From assembly GCA_003508835.1 (NCBI GenBank), contig PUFA01000062.1:5735001-5799000 (forward strand): DNA of 64,000 nucleotides, read 5' to 3'. Source of the stretch: Eonycteris spelaea (Eukaryota > Chordata > Mammalia > Chiroptera > Pteropodidae). Of the stretch, positions 21,647-33,559 are shown piece after piece; the first letter of the stretch is position 1; each line of letters begins with the position of its first letter. Made by a program: the position numbers and the translations under genes. The notes under the pieces were generated by a model. That model made no database searches and was not told the origin of the DNA. It worked only from the letters and a program-made list of their open reading frames with translations.

Positions 21647-22710
21647 TTAAAGCACACTTTAAATTGTTGGTTTACAAGATCACAAATATATGTCTTTGGA
21701 AAGATTGTGGAAATAAAACTATTATTTAAAGAACAGATACCCATGACATATTAAATTTACAAAGATGATGTAAATCCCAATTTAAAAACTGACAGATGAT
21801 ATGTTCTGAAAACTATATTTGAGGAACTAAAAGATGGCTCCATGAAGAAAAGAATGCTAATGTCAAAGTTTCCCATGAAGAATGAATAAAATTGTGCCAT
21901 GAAATGTGTGAGTGGAAAAAAGCAATCTTTCTAAGTTAATATTTTATGCATATAATTTTAAATATGTATGTGCATCTAAATTAATAAATTATAAGTAGCA
22001 ATTGCCTGTTTTAATTATATCCCAAAAGTTTATATATTCAAATTGGCAAAAAATTTGGATTAACAGTTTATATATTCAAAACAGCCAAAAATATGAGATC
22101 AGCATTGGGGACCACCTTCTACTCAAGTGTGTACAGTATATGATGTCTAACAGTTCTCGAGGCACTTGTGACTGTCCCTCTCCTTGCAGAAAAAAACTGG
22201 TAGCCTGGGCACATCCTCTGAGCAGAGATCAGAGGCAATGTTTGATAAAGGTGGATTTGAAAATGACTACTACATTTTTAATGGAAAATAATATAAAGAG
22301 TTCCTATCTTAGGCCCTGGGAGTCAGACTACAAGAGTATCACAAAGTAATTCTTTTGAGGGGTGGGGCACAGAATGTCAGTCTAACTATACAAAATGTAG
22401 AGCTGTGGCAGTCTTGTTCAGAAATAGGGGCAAGTGCGTGGGAGACCACATCACAAGCTTCTGGGCACAACCAGGCTAGGCTGGGCACAAGAAAAGATCA
22501 GTTAAACAGACATGGTTCTTTATTCTCCAAGAGCTGGTTAACTTCTGAAATGTGGGTAGACAGAGGTTTCAGAATTTGCTATGAACTCAAAACAAAAAAA
22601 CATACACACAACAATGAAATGACTAAGAATTTATATGTTTAGTTCCACTAACAAGTATTGAGTGCTTGCTTAACACAAGGCTTGTGTTAAATGTAAGGCA
22701 TTTAAAGCTA
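21647..22710. other. Unique sequence
   Basis: Frames of 115 (22002-22349) and 95 codons (22355-22642) lie end to end on the plus strand but in AT-rich sequence and without any recognised domain. I treat both as chance. Confidence 0.45.
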
Positions 22711-22714
22711 AAGA

Positions 22715-22830
22715 GGACAGTCACAGAGATGATGATGATGATGATAGCAATTTCGCTAAGTACTGACTATGTGCTAGGCACGTTCCTAAGCGGTTTACAT
22801 GAATCGAGTAAAGGAATTCTCATAGTGATC
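22715..22830 (-). repeat. MIR SINE fragment with a (GAT)n run, antisense
   Basis: A 'gatgatgatgatgatgat' run at 22730-22747 leads into 'ctaagtactgactatgtgct', 'aggcacgttcctaagcggtt' words of antisense MIR. Confidence 0.7.
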
Positions 22831-22834
22831 CTTA

Positions 22835-23105
22835 CCATGGCCTGTGAAGCCCTACATGATCTGGCCTGAGGCTCCATCCAATTTCATTTCCTAGCACTTG
22901 GCCTGTCTACTTAAGCCACACTGGTCTTGGATTCCCTGGCCACATGAAGGCCATTTATCCTCATAGCCTTAGCATTTCCTGGTCCCTCTGTTTGGTATGC
23001 TCTTTCCCAAGACATCTGCAAGGCTTAAATTCTTACTTTCTTCAGGCCTTTCCTCAAATGTCAGTCGCTACATTGGAGAAAGCTTCCCTCGTCACCATAT
23101 ATAAA
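22835..23105 (+). mobile_element. L2 LINE, sense, first piece
   Basis: Follows the L2 3' part: 'gaagccctacatgatctggc' (22847), 'ccacactggtcttggatt' (22916), 'tttcctcaaatgtcagtcgc' (23048). It is cut off near 23105 and resumes after about 400 bp. Confidence 0.85.
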
Positions 23106-23109
23106 AATA

Positions 23110-23505
23110 GCACATTCCTTCCCCCTCTAGTGGACATGGTGATATACCACTCACACCCCTTGAGGAATGAAACTCCGATTCCCCCAGGTGCTGGGAGTGA
23201 TGGCAAATGACGACCTAAGTTCTCAGTCCTCTCTCGAAATCTCCCTCAGCCGAAGAGAACCACTTTCTGAAGGCGGCTCATGTCCAGTGGCCAAAAAATA
23301 TCAGGGTATAAATGTTCAACACCCTTTTCCCAGTTGGGGTCAATTCTGAAAGGCCATCTCAGCTTCAGAGCTGCGCGTGGGGTCACCTGAGGCCCTTTAC
23401 CCTCCCATGCCTTCCTGCTCCCGTAGGTGTTCACTGGGAGAGCACTCCCTAAGGAGCTTCTTTCCCAATAGTCTCCATATCAGAATCTGCTTCCCGGGGA
23501 AACAA
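23110..23505 (+). mobile_element. Solo LTR inserted in the L2
   Basis: This stretch breaks the L2. It holds LTR-like words in sense order: 'ggtataaatgttcaacaccc' (23304), 'tgttcactgggagagcactc' (23428), and a close 'agaatctgcttcccggggaa'. The close is of the same type as the LTR at 17969-18370 on the opposite strand, although the bodies differ. No internal retroviral sequence follows, so it is a solo LTR. Exact family unknown to me. Confidence 0.65.
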
Positions 23506-23509
23506 TGTG

Positions 23510-23735
23510 CTACTTGCTTGTTTTTCTCTTTCTCCTTTGTTCTGCTTTATTCTTCTGCAAATCTGAACATATTGCATATTGGTTTGCATATGTTTCTCTA
23601 GCCCTCTATATATTAACTTCATGAAGGCTGGGACTTATGTTATTCACTGCTGTATCCCTAATGTACCTGGAGTAGCACCTGGCACACAGTAGGAGTTCAA
23701 GAAATATTTGTTGAATAAATGATTGGATGTATGAA
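23510..23735 (+). mobile_element. L2 LINE, sense, second piece with 3' end
   Basis: Resumes the interrupted L2: 'catgaaggctgggacttatg' (23620), 'cactgctgtatccctaatg', 'cacctggcacacagtagg' and the terminal 'aatatttgttgaataaatga'. A textbook L2 end. Confidence 0.9.
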
Positions 23736-23744
23736 TTAGCAAAT

Positions 23745-23860
23745 GCTATCAGGAAGTTGTTGTTAGCATTTTACAGTAGAAGAAACCAAAGCTCAAAAAG
23801 GTTAAGTAACTTGTCCAAGGTCACACAGCTAATGATTAGTAAAGTCAGTAGAAAGACTTA
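23745..23860 (-). repeat. MIR SINE fragment, antisense
   Basis: Contains 'aggttaagtaacttgtccaa' and 'ggtcacacagctaatgatta', the best matched MIR core words in this window. Confidence 0.85.
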
Positions 23861-25295
23861 TAAATGGGATGTTTCAATAGAATTAGTCATTAAGACATTG
23901 CATAATGTGCTAAGGAAACCAGAAGCAAGCCAAATAAAAAGATACATTGGTGGGTCAGAGTTAAGGAAAAAATGGGAAAGGTAATATTTTCTGCATTGAA
24001 ACTGCAAAGGTGTGAAGCTTAAAAAAAAAAAAGTCAAAAAAGCAAAAAGGAGCATTTCACCACCCTGATGAATGGTTAAATATTCTGTACACCAAGTAAG
24101 AACAATCAATGCCCAACCTAACCCTTTACCCAGACCCAAAGTCATCTGACATTAAGTGTTTCCACTAAATTTTATTTTCCTAAACCCTCAACTACTTACC
24201 ATTTAGTTAAGATTTGGATCAAAATGGAATAATAATCAATTTTTTATGTCATTGCTTATATTCCTGGGTGTTCCAATGTAGCAGGGGTTTGGTGGAGATA
24301 ATTAAGGAGAGCAGCCCCTCGTCATACTTACTGAGGATTTAATGATACCAACAGCCGATGGTTGACAAGACTGTGAAAAGTGGATCCTTAGAGAAGCCTC
24401 TACATTTTAATTTAAAACTCTAGACAACTGAATAGTAACTTAGAAAAGTACCATTTGTTTGGGTTTTTTGTCTTGTAAGAAGAAAAGAAGAGTAATAAAA
24501 AGAAACCCAAAACATGTCCCACGTCTCTGTCACAGAGAGAAATAGTAGAAAGTCACACTATTTTTTTGGAAGCAAAACAAGGAGCACTGAGGAACTAAGT
24601 GAATAAGACGTTGGTGGTGAGGGGGTGGGGTTGAAAGAAAGTTGCATGTCTATAGCCAGGAGAGAGTCTCAATTTTTTTTTTCCCAACAAAGAAACAAGT
24701 AGCAGTTACTTTGACCTTGTGAGACTATTTCAAAGATCACAAGTAAAAAAATTACAATACAAGAATATGGAACTATAGGAGAAAATCAAAGAGGAGCACA
24801 TGACTTTTGGTGGCTTACAAAAGAAAAGATAAAGGAAGCAAGGAGACAAAATGAGCTACACCAGAGAGTCAGAAAAAAAATAATGCTTTTACAAGTCTAT
24901 CAAAGGGAATAAAACCACAAAGGGAAGTATACTACTAAATAAAGGAGGAAGAGATAAGATGAAAATCCAAACTTTTAAAATATATAACAGACTACACTGC
25001 AAACTGAAAACTCCTGTACTCATTAGGAACATCTACCACAGTATATTTTTCTGTAATTATTCAGATCTCAAGGTTGATCATCAGGGAATTGAATTCAATG
25101 TGAATCCACTGTCTCCCTTCAACAAAGGCTGATTTGGAACAGAGCTAGCTTCAGATTGGGAGCATTGGGTGTAAGAACCTGGAAGGCACAGCCAAAAGGC
25201 ACCCAGCTTTGTTCCAGTTACTTCCAGAGGCCATCTCCCACCTCCAACTCCCCTACACCCCCTGCCCCAGATAGGATTGCCCTGGACCTCTTCCT
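23861..25295. other. Unique sequence
   Basis: A-rich with no recognised repeat or gene. Short A runs occur at 24020 and a T run at 24673. Confidence 0.45.
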
Positions 25296-25299
25296 TATC

Positions 25300-25850
25300 C
25301 TTCTATTCCATAGCTACCTTTTGAGTGTCTGCTAAGTGCCCAGCACTGTACTAGGCCTTAAACCTGAAAAAGTGAACAAAACAAGCAAGGTCTCTGCCTA
25401 ACATGAAATCACCTGGAAATAGAGACATTAATCAGATGATTGTACAAAGCTTATATTACAAATGGTGTGAACACTAAAGGAGCACTTTGAGAATATACTG
25501 TATGGGCTCGTCCAGCCTGGTGGGTCAGGGGAATTGAGGTCTGTGATTGAAACTGAAGGACAAGCAGGAGGAGCCTGATTTGAGGGGCTGAGGCTTGGAA
25601 AAGAATATTCCAGGTGGAGGAAACAGCCATTGCAAAGGCCCTGAGGCAGATGGGGTACAGTGTTTAGACTACAAGAAGGCCGGAGGGCGACAGCAAGAAG
25701 GAAAGTGGCACAACATAGGGCAGAGAGGCGAATGGGGACCCGGGGATTTGAATCAGGGTTTCATGGCTATTTTAAGGAATTGTGTTTATTCCAAGAAAAG
25801 GCAGAGTTTTAAAGAGATGTGGCTGTTTGACATACCAGATATTTTTTTTG
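25300..25850 (-). mobile_element. L2 LINE 3' part, antisense, long copy
   Basis: Antisense L2 order over about 550 bp: 'tttgagtgtctgctaagtgc' (25320), 'agtgaacaaaacaagcaagg', 'aatattccaggtggaggaaa' (25602), 'cattgcaaaggccctgaggc' (25629). A 117-codon plus frame (25595-25948) lies across it and is antisense to the LINE, so I do not call it a gene. Confidence 0.88.
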
Positions 25851-27590
25851 CTATTCTGTTAAGTGGAGCCAGGACTAAGTGGGATTCAATGCAAAATAAA
25901 AATGTAGGTCCCCTTGTTAAAAAATTATTAAGACCTTCAAGGCTATGACAGCAGAGCATTGAACAAAGCATGGGACTCGCCTAAGGCGGCCTGGGTTAGA
26001 GCAGCCCCTGAATCTCCGGGATCATTTTGGTTATGGATGAGTCAAGATGGCCCTGTGACAGGTCTCAGGCTTTGTGTTAGGCCAACTCTAAGCTCCATGA
26101 GAAAGGAAGGTGATTATACATTTTAAAATACCATGCACAGTTTCTGATTCTTTAAACCAACCATTAGAAAGAAAGAGAAGTTGAGCTGAGGTAAACAGAG
26201 ATGAGAAGAGCAATCAAGCTGCAGAAACCTGGCTGTGAGGTTTTGAAAGCTGATACAATTCATCCATCTGTCCCCAGAGCATAGAGCATCTTTCTCTAGG
26301 CCAGAGTAGGGACTAGAGAGAGGCAAGGGAGGCTACCAGGATGTAAAATTTAAGGAGGCACTTATTCTCAAGGTCATGGAAATGCAGGGTTGGCTCCTGA
26401 GATCAAGTGCCTTCTTAAGGCCTGCAACCTCAGTGTCCGGCTTGCCTCATACTCCAGGCTCTGGTCAGGGCCATTCCACCAGGATGTGTGAATCTGAAGA
26501 CTCTTTCTAAGGAACCCTATGCCAGGGCTGGATGAAGGCCTGAAGGTTAGGAGAATAGGCCATCTTTGGGCTAAGGACACTTTCTGGAATTCAGTGACAT
26601 GGATCTCTTGTAGTGTCAGCTTTGGACAAGTAATCGTGAGCCAGGTGAAGATCTGGGACCTCACAGGTATCTTTGTCATGTTACACTACAGTGACCTAGA
26701 TAGGCTCTGGTCAATCAGAAACAGTGTGGCTGACATATTCGTCTAGGAATTCAGACAGTCAATTGCTGATATGAAAACAGCTCCATCTGTGTTATCTCAG
26801 ACTTGTTTCATCAACGTTACGTTCATTTCAATCAAATCTCAACACACAGGCTTCCACTATTTCATGCGGTGTGAAGAGTAATGAAATTAAGATTCTGTCG
26901 ATCCCACCTTCTTTTCTATTTCCATTTCCTGCCATCTCATGACTCATCTTCTTCCATCTTCTTATTTCTTCTCTCTGTCATGCCTCAGTGACTATTACAA
27001 AGCATTGAAGGTGGTTTCATTTGTGGCCAAGTCAGAGCCCTCATTGGGCATACAGATGACAGTTTGCCAAAGTACAGACTATCTTCATAAAGTAGTTTGA
27101 CCCTGGAACCCTGTCTGACTTTTGTCTTTCTTCTGTCTATTGCTTTGTCTGAAATTTTGCTCCCCTTTTGCCTTGAAAAATACAATTAGTCCACAGCGAC
27201 TGATTTTCCTGGTGGAGAATGAAACGGCCGTTATTAATTTGTCCTCACGTTAATATACTTCATTTCCTTTCATCTTTATTACCCATCTATATCTTCCTCA
27301 GAGGTCTTGTTTACATAAAACAGGACTCTTGGATGCAGAAAGTGCTTAATGAGTCTCAGCCTAACCACTACAGAGCAAACACGGAGCACTCCCCCTTTAT
27401 AATTATGAATCATTTGACAGTATTAAAAAACGTCTTCAGCAAATGGTGCCAGGCAGCTTCTTTCTAGATTTTTTTTATTACTATAGAGATCAACCATAAA
27501 CTAAATTATGAGCTTGGTCTATGACATTTTGGCATTAAGCTCTAACAGTAATATGAACTGTGCTCATATTACAGGCTTGAATAATTTGGC
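25851..27590. other. Unique sequence
   Basis: Higher GC at 26370-26720 with overlapping frames on both strands (101 codons minus, 75 plus), none recognisable. No repeat family called. Confidence 0.45.
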
Positions 27591-27597
27591 TCTTCTT

Positions 27598-27680
27598 ACT
27601 CTCAAAGCCACTCCCTCCCTTCCACCCATCTCCTTCCCTCCTTTCCTTCTGTCCTTCCCTCGTTTTTTCTTGTTTTAACC
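27598..27680. repeat. Pyrimidine-rich tract
   Basis: C and T runs of CCTT/CTTC type on the plus strand, mixed with a few A. Low-complexity sequence. Confidence 0.75.
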
Positions 27681-27884
27681 ATTACACACAATCAGAACAC
27701 TACACATAGAGAAATAAGACTTCAGGGGCATTAGCTCCCTCATTCCCGCTCACATCCTATTTCCTCACCAGAGGACCTCTGCTTCAGCAAAACTAATGTG
27801 AGAGCCTGAGTTGCTGACCAGTGCATTGCCCTCTAACTAAGACAATGCCATGAACAAAGTTCTGGGAGCAAGTAGCTCAGTTTC

Positions 27885-28300
27885 AACAATTCATTATTGA
27901 GCACATACTGTACATACACTTGTCATTATTTTAAGTGTTGACAAAAACCAGATATGGGAGTGATTAATTCTGTCTTGATGAGATGAGAAAGACTATGGAG
28001 TTCAAGGGATATTTTGTCTATGCTCTGAGGGATGACTAGGAGTTTGCTACCTAGCTAAGGAGGAAGGACATGTCAGACAGAAAATTCAGGATAATCAACA
28101 CATGGAAATGTAAAAGCACAACAGGGTTTGCAGAAGGTGGCTATGGTCTTTATGATTGGTTTATAGGGATTATAGGCATGACTGGATTGGAAGCTGAAAC
28201 AAGAAGTGAGGGAAAATGGCTTGTGAAGGAACAATAACAAGTTGCTCAGAGGTTAGCTCCCTTAGTCTTCGTGAATCATAAACACAGTTCATGGGGAAAT
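27885..28300 (-). repeat. L2-like LINE fragment, antisense
   Basis: Starts with 'caattcattattgagcacat', the usual antisense L2 entry, then diverges. The later part has only loose L2 resemblance. Confidence 0.5.
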
Positions 28301-28329
28301 TCAAAGGTGGATAATGTAGGATGATCCAT

Positions 28330-28788
28330 TCTTTCACACTGACATTTTCTGAATGCCTTCTATACGCATGGCACTGTACAAGGCACTAAAAGTAGAATGT
28401 AAAAATGTGTCCATTGCTCTTCTGGGGCTCACAATCTACCTAGGAATACAGAGGTACATAAAGAACTACAGCTCAAGTCAAAATGAGACAAGGGAGTGAC
28501 AGAAAATGCACAAAGAAAGCATGTGGGTGGGAGCCATGAAGGCCATCTGAGAAGGCTACAAGAAGGGTGGACTGGGGGTACAAGGAATGACATAAAACAA
28601 GGGCACGAGCATTCCAGGAAAAAGGAACAACCTGAGCAAAATGAACAGTATGTGAAACATTAGTTCAAGTATAGGAAAAACAGAGTATAGAAGCTAGCTT
28701 TGAGGAAGACGTGATGGTAGAAAGATGGGCTGGGGCAAGTTTAGGCAAAGGCCCTGAAAGCCATAACAAGAAGCCTAGGCATATCCAG
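28330..28788 (-). mobile_element. L2 LINE 3' part, antisense
   Basis: Words in antisense L2 order: 'catggcactgtacaaggcac' (28367), 'gagcattccaggaaaaagga' (28607), 'gtttaggcaaaggccctgaa' (28739). Ends in a pure A run at 28789. Confidence 0.75.
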
Positions 28789-28804
28789 AAAAAAAAAAAA
28801 AAAA
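28789..28804 (+). repeat. Poly(A) run
   Basis: Sixteen A in a row directly after the antisense L2. It is on the wrong side to be that element's own tail, so it is a simple repeat. Confidence 0.9.
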
Positions 28805-29585
28805 TGAAGATCAATGAAAGATTACTTACCAGAAATATTATATCAAAGGCATAGTCTAGACAAACATAGGTTTCATCTTGAGAACTTACTTTTTCTGAGT
28901 TAGTAGTGGCTATCAGAGATAATCCTGAGAAGATTATCTGGGCTCAGTGAGGAAGAAATGGATTCATTTATCCATTCAGTTTTATATAACTAGCCTAAAA
29001 AGTACTCCTTCTATTGTAATAGTAGAGAGCCTCTGCAAAAACAGTGGTTTAATTATCTTTGGGCACATCACTCTTTTATTCACCTCAAGAAGATCTCAGG
29101 AATAGTAGAGGAACATTCATCAGAGACTTTTATAAGAAAGTAATCTTACCCTAATCAACTCAACTGCAGAACTGAGACATCATTAGTTAATAATTCTGGC
29201 CAAATCTTTTGAAGTTCAAAAGTACCATAAATACAATACAAATTGTTATTAGTAACCAATGAAAGAGAGACGTCTTTTCAGCACCCAACATAGAAGATTC
29301 TACAGGTGGTACTCACTCCTTCTCTCACTTCATCACAACTTCTCATGACACTGTTTCTTCTGATGTCAAAGGCAGTTTCACTTTTTCTAAATATTAGGGG
29401 ACCTGGGGAATAAGCAGGGTCAGCTGGCTACAGAAAACACTGGCATTAGTTACAACATCCCCGCCCTCCTCTGCTTCCCAAAAGGAGAAAACAACCCAGT
29501 TCCGCTGACTAACCTTAGGAGAAGACAGTAATGGAACAGAGTAGCAGAATCTTTGAGATGGGGAATTGGACCGATTACACGCTCA
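28805..29585. other. Unique sequence
   Basis: No repeat or coding signal recognised; one 65-codon minus frame at 29450-29647. Confidence 0.45.
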
Positions 29586-29589
29586 GGTC

Positions 29590-29940
29590 TAGATAAGGGG
29601 TCCTTCAACAAGATCCATAGAACATCCCTCTCCCCAAAGGGTTCCATGGATAAAATTTGAGGAGAGAAAAATTATATACGTCTTTATTTGCAATGACTTT
29701 TAATTGAAATTTAGCATTTTCTCTCATAAATGTAATCAACAAACCACAGTAGCATAGCAATAGTTGTAACTTTTTTTAACTCAGAGAAATCGCAGTTATT
29801 TTCATGTCATATTACAATATTTGCAGATATCTTGAAATATTGTCTATGGGCATCAATGCTTGGAATTCTGGTAGTTATTAGAATCAGTGCTAGACCTAGA
29901 TCTTGTTTAGTGTTGATAAAGAAGTGCATATATTACTATA
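29590..29940 (+). repeat. Old mammalian interspersed repeat, probably a DNA transposon fragment
   Basis: The order 'tctttatttgcaatgacttt', 'aattgaaatttagcattttc', 'aacaaaccacagtagcat', 'tttgcagatatcttgaaata' and 'aatgcttggaattctggtag' recurs across mammalian genomes in my memory as a medium-copy repeat. I cannot fix its family name or ends. Confidence 0.5.
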
Positions 29941-29944
29941 CACG

Positions 29945-30345
29945 AATGTAGTTCTTTTTAACATATAGGCCACTTTTTAGAGCCATTTTAGATTCTCAGC
30001 AAAATTTGACAGAAAGTACAGAGTTCCCATATACCCCTGACTCCTTCCCCCAGCCCCCAGACAGCGTACCCTACTATTAACACTCCCCACCAGAGTGGTA
30101 CATTTGTCACAATCAATGAACCAACATAACACACGACATCATTCAACATCCATAGCTGACTTGAGGGCTCACTCTTGGTGTTGTACGTTCCATGGGTTTT
30201 GACAAATGTTTAATGACATGTAGCTACCATTAAAATATCATGCAAAGCAGGTTCACTGCCCTAAAAATCCTCTGTGCTCCTCCTATTCAACTCTCCCTGC
30301 CCCCAAACCAATTCGTGGCTTAAAAAAATATTTCGATGACTATTT
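29945..30345 (-). mobile_element. Old L1 3' UTR (L1ME type), antisense
   Basis: Antisense L1ME 3' UTR words in order: 'cactttttagagccatttta', 'ccaccagagtggtacatttg' (30088), 'tcttggtgttgtacgttcca' (30173), 'ctgccctaaaaatcctctgt' (30256). Confidence 0.85.
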
Positions 30346-30875
30346 TTCTATAATTGTTTTTTTAATCCTATGGATTTTATGCCTTCAAAAATTCTGAGGA
30401 GTCACTGGCTTCCCTAGACTCCCAAAAAGTCTAAGGCAGAAATAGGTTTAAGAGCCTCACGTTCCCTTTCGCTGTTGTCACAGCCTCAGTGATGGGGTCT
30501 CCTCTCTTTTCTTCTGGCATCCAGGCTTTTAGACCGCATTTAGACGCCCATATCTCCTTTTTTATGTAAAGCAGTTTAATGAGGCCCCGGTTTCTCTATT
30601 TGAACTTGCATGCTAAATAATACTTTATGCTGAAATGGAGGACTCCTTTGTGATTAACAACCAAAATCCTCTGATTGCCAAGGTCTACCCTCCTTAACGG
30701 CAGTGGGGATTATAGGTGACAACATTTTTTTCTTGTTTTTCATATGTTCGATTTAAAATTAGAGGTTTATTATATGTTTAATACAGGAGCCAGACCACTT
30801 TACCTTTTACCAGTTCCATAAAGAGTAATTTGGGGAAATAGTAGTTCAATGACAATATCTATCTAATTTTTTTCC
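30346..30875. other. Unique sequence
   Basis: No repeat or gene recognised. Confidence 0.4.
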
Positions 30876-30879
30876 AGAG

Positions 30880-31530
30880 ATATTTTTAAATACTTTTTTA
30901 TTTTTAAATTACAGGTGACATACAATATTATATTAACTTCAGGTATACAACATAATGATTAGACATTTATATAACTTACAAAGTCATAAGCCTGATAAAT
31001 CTAGTACCCATCTGATGCCATACATAGTTCTATATTATTGACTATATTCCTTATAGTCCTTAAATCCCCATGACTATTTTGTAACCACCAATGTGTACTT
31101 CTTAATCCCTTCCACTTTTTCACCCAGACTGCCAACATCATTCCTATCTGGTAACCATCAAAATTTTCTCTGTACCTATGAGTTTGTTTTTGTTTTGTTT
31201 GTTCATATGTTTTATTCTTTAGATTTGACACATAAGTGAAATCATATGGCATTTGTCTTTCTCTGCTTGACTTACTCCACTCATCGTAATACCCACTACG
31301 TCTATCCACGTTGTTGCAGATAGCAAGATTTCATTCTTTTTATGGCTGAGTAATACTTCACTGTATATATATATACTACCTCTTCTTCATCCATTCATCC
31401 ATTGATGGATACCCAAGTTGTCTCCCTATCTTGGCTATTGTAAATAATGCTGCAATGAACATATGGATGTGCATATCCCTTTGAAGTAGTGTTTTTGGTT
31501 TCTTTGAATAAATATCCAGAAGTGCGATTA
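30880..31530 (-). mobile_element. L1 LINE 3' end, antisense, laurasiatherian-type UTR
   Basis: Begins with a T-rich edge, then 'aattacaggtgacatacaat', and continues as the reverse complement of L1 3' UTR and ORF2 end ('gtaatacttcactgtatata', 'gctattgtaaataatgctgc', 'aagtgcgattactgggg'). A 102-codon minus frame (31001-31309) lies in the UTR and is not an L1 protein. Confidence 0.9.
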
Positions 31531-31534
31531 CTGG

Positions 31535-32360
31535 GGCCTTCTTGTCTTTTGTTATAGCCTATGCTTTAAAGTCTTTTGTCTGGTAATAAGTATTGCTACC
31601 CCAGCCTTTTTTTTTTTTTTTTTTTTTGTCCATGCAATATCTTTTTCCATTCCTTTCAATTTGTGGGTATCTTTCAATCTGAAGTGAGTCTATTGTAGGA
31701 AGCCTATGTAAGGGTCTTGTTTCCTTATCCATTCAGCCACCCTGTGTCTTTTGATTGGAGCATTTAATTCATTGCATTTTAAGTAATTGTTGATAGATAT
31801 GTAGTCATTATCATTTTATTATTCATATTTTTATCTTTCTTTCCTTCTTAAGGAAGTCCCTTTACATTTCTTATAATACTAATTTTGTAGTGAATGCCTT
31901 TAGCTTTTTCTTGTCTAGGAAGCTCTTTATCTCTCCTTCAGTTTTAAATGATCGCTTTGCTGGGTAGAGTAAGCTTGGTAGGTACCTGCTTTTCACCACT
32001 CTGAATATTTCATGCCAATCCCTGTGGCCTATAAAGTTTCTGTTGAGAAATCTTCTGACGATCTTATGGGAGCTCCCTTGTAGGTAACTAACTTTACTTT
32101 TCTCTTGCTGCTTTTAAGATTCTTTCTTTGTCTCTAACTTTTGGCATTTTGGTGTGGGCCTCTTTGACTCATCTTGTTAGGACTCTTTGGGCCTCCTTGG
32201 CTTGTATGTCTAGTTCCATCACCAGGTTAGAGAAATTTTCCATCATTATTTCATCAAATAGGTTTTCAAGTCCCTGTGCTCTCTCCTCTCCTTCTGGTAC
32301 CCCTACAATGTGAATGTTTGATATTGTTCCAGAGGCCTCCAAGGATATTTTTGTACCCTT
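31535..32360 (-). mobile_element. L1 5'-region segment, antisense, joined to the 3' end
   Basis: Directly follows the ORF2 end with no ORF1 or main ORF2 between. Words such as 'tattgctaccccagcc' (31591), 'ttttgattggagcattta' (31748), 'tttctgttgagaaatcttct' (32037) and 'aaataggttttcaagtccct' (32258) are those of the region upstream of ORF1 in old L1s. Either one internally deleted L1 or two adjoining fragments. The 61-codon plus frame at 32128-32313 is antisense to it. Confidence 0.75.
31607..31627 (+). repeat. Poly(T) run inside the L1 5'-region segment
   Basis: Twenty-one T in a row. An expanded simple repeat within the older element. Confidence 0.95.
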
Positions 32361-32554
32361 TGTAGAAAGATACCTAACTGGTAGCTTGCCCAGCCCTTAA
32401 TTCGTTCTGCCTCTACTGGAGCACCCCTTTCCCATCCTCCTGGCCTTGTCCATCTGTCTCTTAGGTAACATCTCTTCTAGAGGTGTTTGTTCCTTAACCC
32501 TCCAGGCATCGTCTCCTCTCTGTGGACCTAATAATACATTATCATGTTATAACT
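32361..32554. other. Unique sequence
   Basis: Pyrimidine-rich, nothing recognised. Confidence 0.4.
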
Positions 32555-32559
32555 GTTTA

Positions 32560-32830
32560 GTAATAATGACTAAAACTTGTTAAGTATCCACCATATGCCA
32601 GACGCTCTTTTTTTTTCACCATCTCAACAGTGGTTTATTAAATGTTTAACATGTGCTACATTGTAGTCAGACTTTAGAAATCTGATATTCACAACAACCC
32701 TAATGATATTACAATCATCCTTAGTGCACAGATGAAGAATTTGTGACCCAGAAAGGTTATATCGTATTTAAAAGGTCACACAAACTTGATCAGCTTGACT
32801 TTAAATTCTGCATCCAAATCTAAAATTTGA
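32560..32830 (-). repeat. Two adjoining MIR fragments, antisense
   Basis: A first short piece has 'gttaagtatccaccatatgc' (32579); a T run follows; a second entry 'ttattaaatgtttaacatgt' (32635) leads to 'attcacaacaaccctaatga' and 'gacccagaaaggttat'. Two starts imply two copies or an internal duplication. Confidence 0.65.
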
Positions 32831-33049
32831 ACAGGGACTGAGTATTTTATGACATTAAGACATTATCATTAACTGTTCTTTTAGGTATGATAATGATATT
32901 TGATTATAATTTTTTAAAGTCCTTATCTTTTAAAGATACATTCAGAAATATTTACTGATAAAAAAATCAAATAAAACCCAAGTCGATAAATCATATCAGA
33001 CCCAAAGTATATCAGTGTACACCCCTGAGATCACTATAACTTAGAAAGA
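32831..33049. other. Unique AT-rich sequence
   Basis: Nothing recognised. Confidence 0.4.
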
Positions 33050-33180
33050 ATCACACACAGTGGCCAGAGCAGGGTCTTTCCCAAACAAGCTTTGTGACCC
33101 TGGGCAAGTCACTTCACTCCTTCTTTTCTAAATGAAGGAGCTGGGCATGATGCTTTTTAATGCCCTGTTCCTCAAAGAAG
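33050..33180 (+). repeat. MIR SINE fragment, sense
   Basis: Holds 'tttgtgaccctgggcaagtc' (33090) and 'acttcactccttcttttcta', the sense MIR core. Confidence 0.8.
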
Positions 33181-33559
33181 ATGATGGTTACAGGATAGTT
33201 CCATAGTTAATGGTGATTTTTTTACTGGAGTGTAGACTATAGACAGATATGATCCGATCTGCCTGTTTAGACATAATCTTAATCAAGAAAATATTCTCTT
33301 ACTTTATGCCAAAGTCTCGACAGTCATACTGCTTATTTTATTTGTGTTTGTTTGTATAAGCAGTAGAACTCTTTCTTCAAATGAAATATTATATTGATGC
33401 CTGATTTATAAACACTTTGAAGAGAGCTGCCCTGGTTTAAATGAGAGCTAAGAATAGCACCCTATAAAAACTCACTTGTCTATACCACCCAGAAACTGTT
33501 TTAATGGTGTATATTTATTCATTTATTTCATTTTTGTATCATCAAAATAAGATGGATAC
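33181..33559. other. Unique sequence
   Basis: Nothing recognised. Confidence 0.4.

Noticed and set aside
22002..22642. Two plus-strand frames (115 and 95 codons) end to end, suggestive of one broken gene
   Set aside because: The translations show no similarity to any family I recognise and no shared domain; surrounding sequence is AT-rich and unique.
25595..25948. 117-codon open frame on the plus strand
   Set aside because: It lies mostly in an antisense L2 and is AG-rich; the translation is low complexity and matches no family.
28789..28804. Poly(A) run as a retrogene tail
   Set aside because: The sequence before it is antisense L2, not a processed gene copy, so it is not a retrocopy tail.
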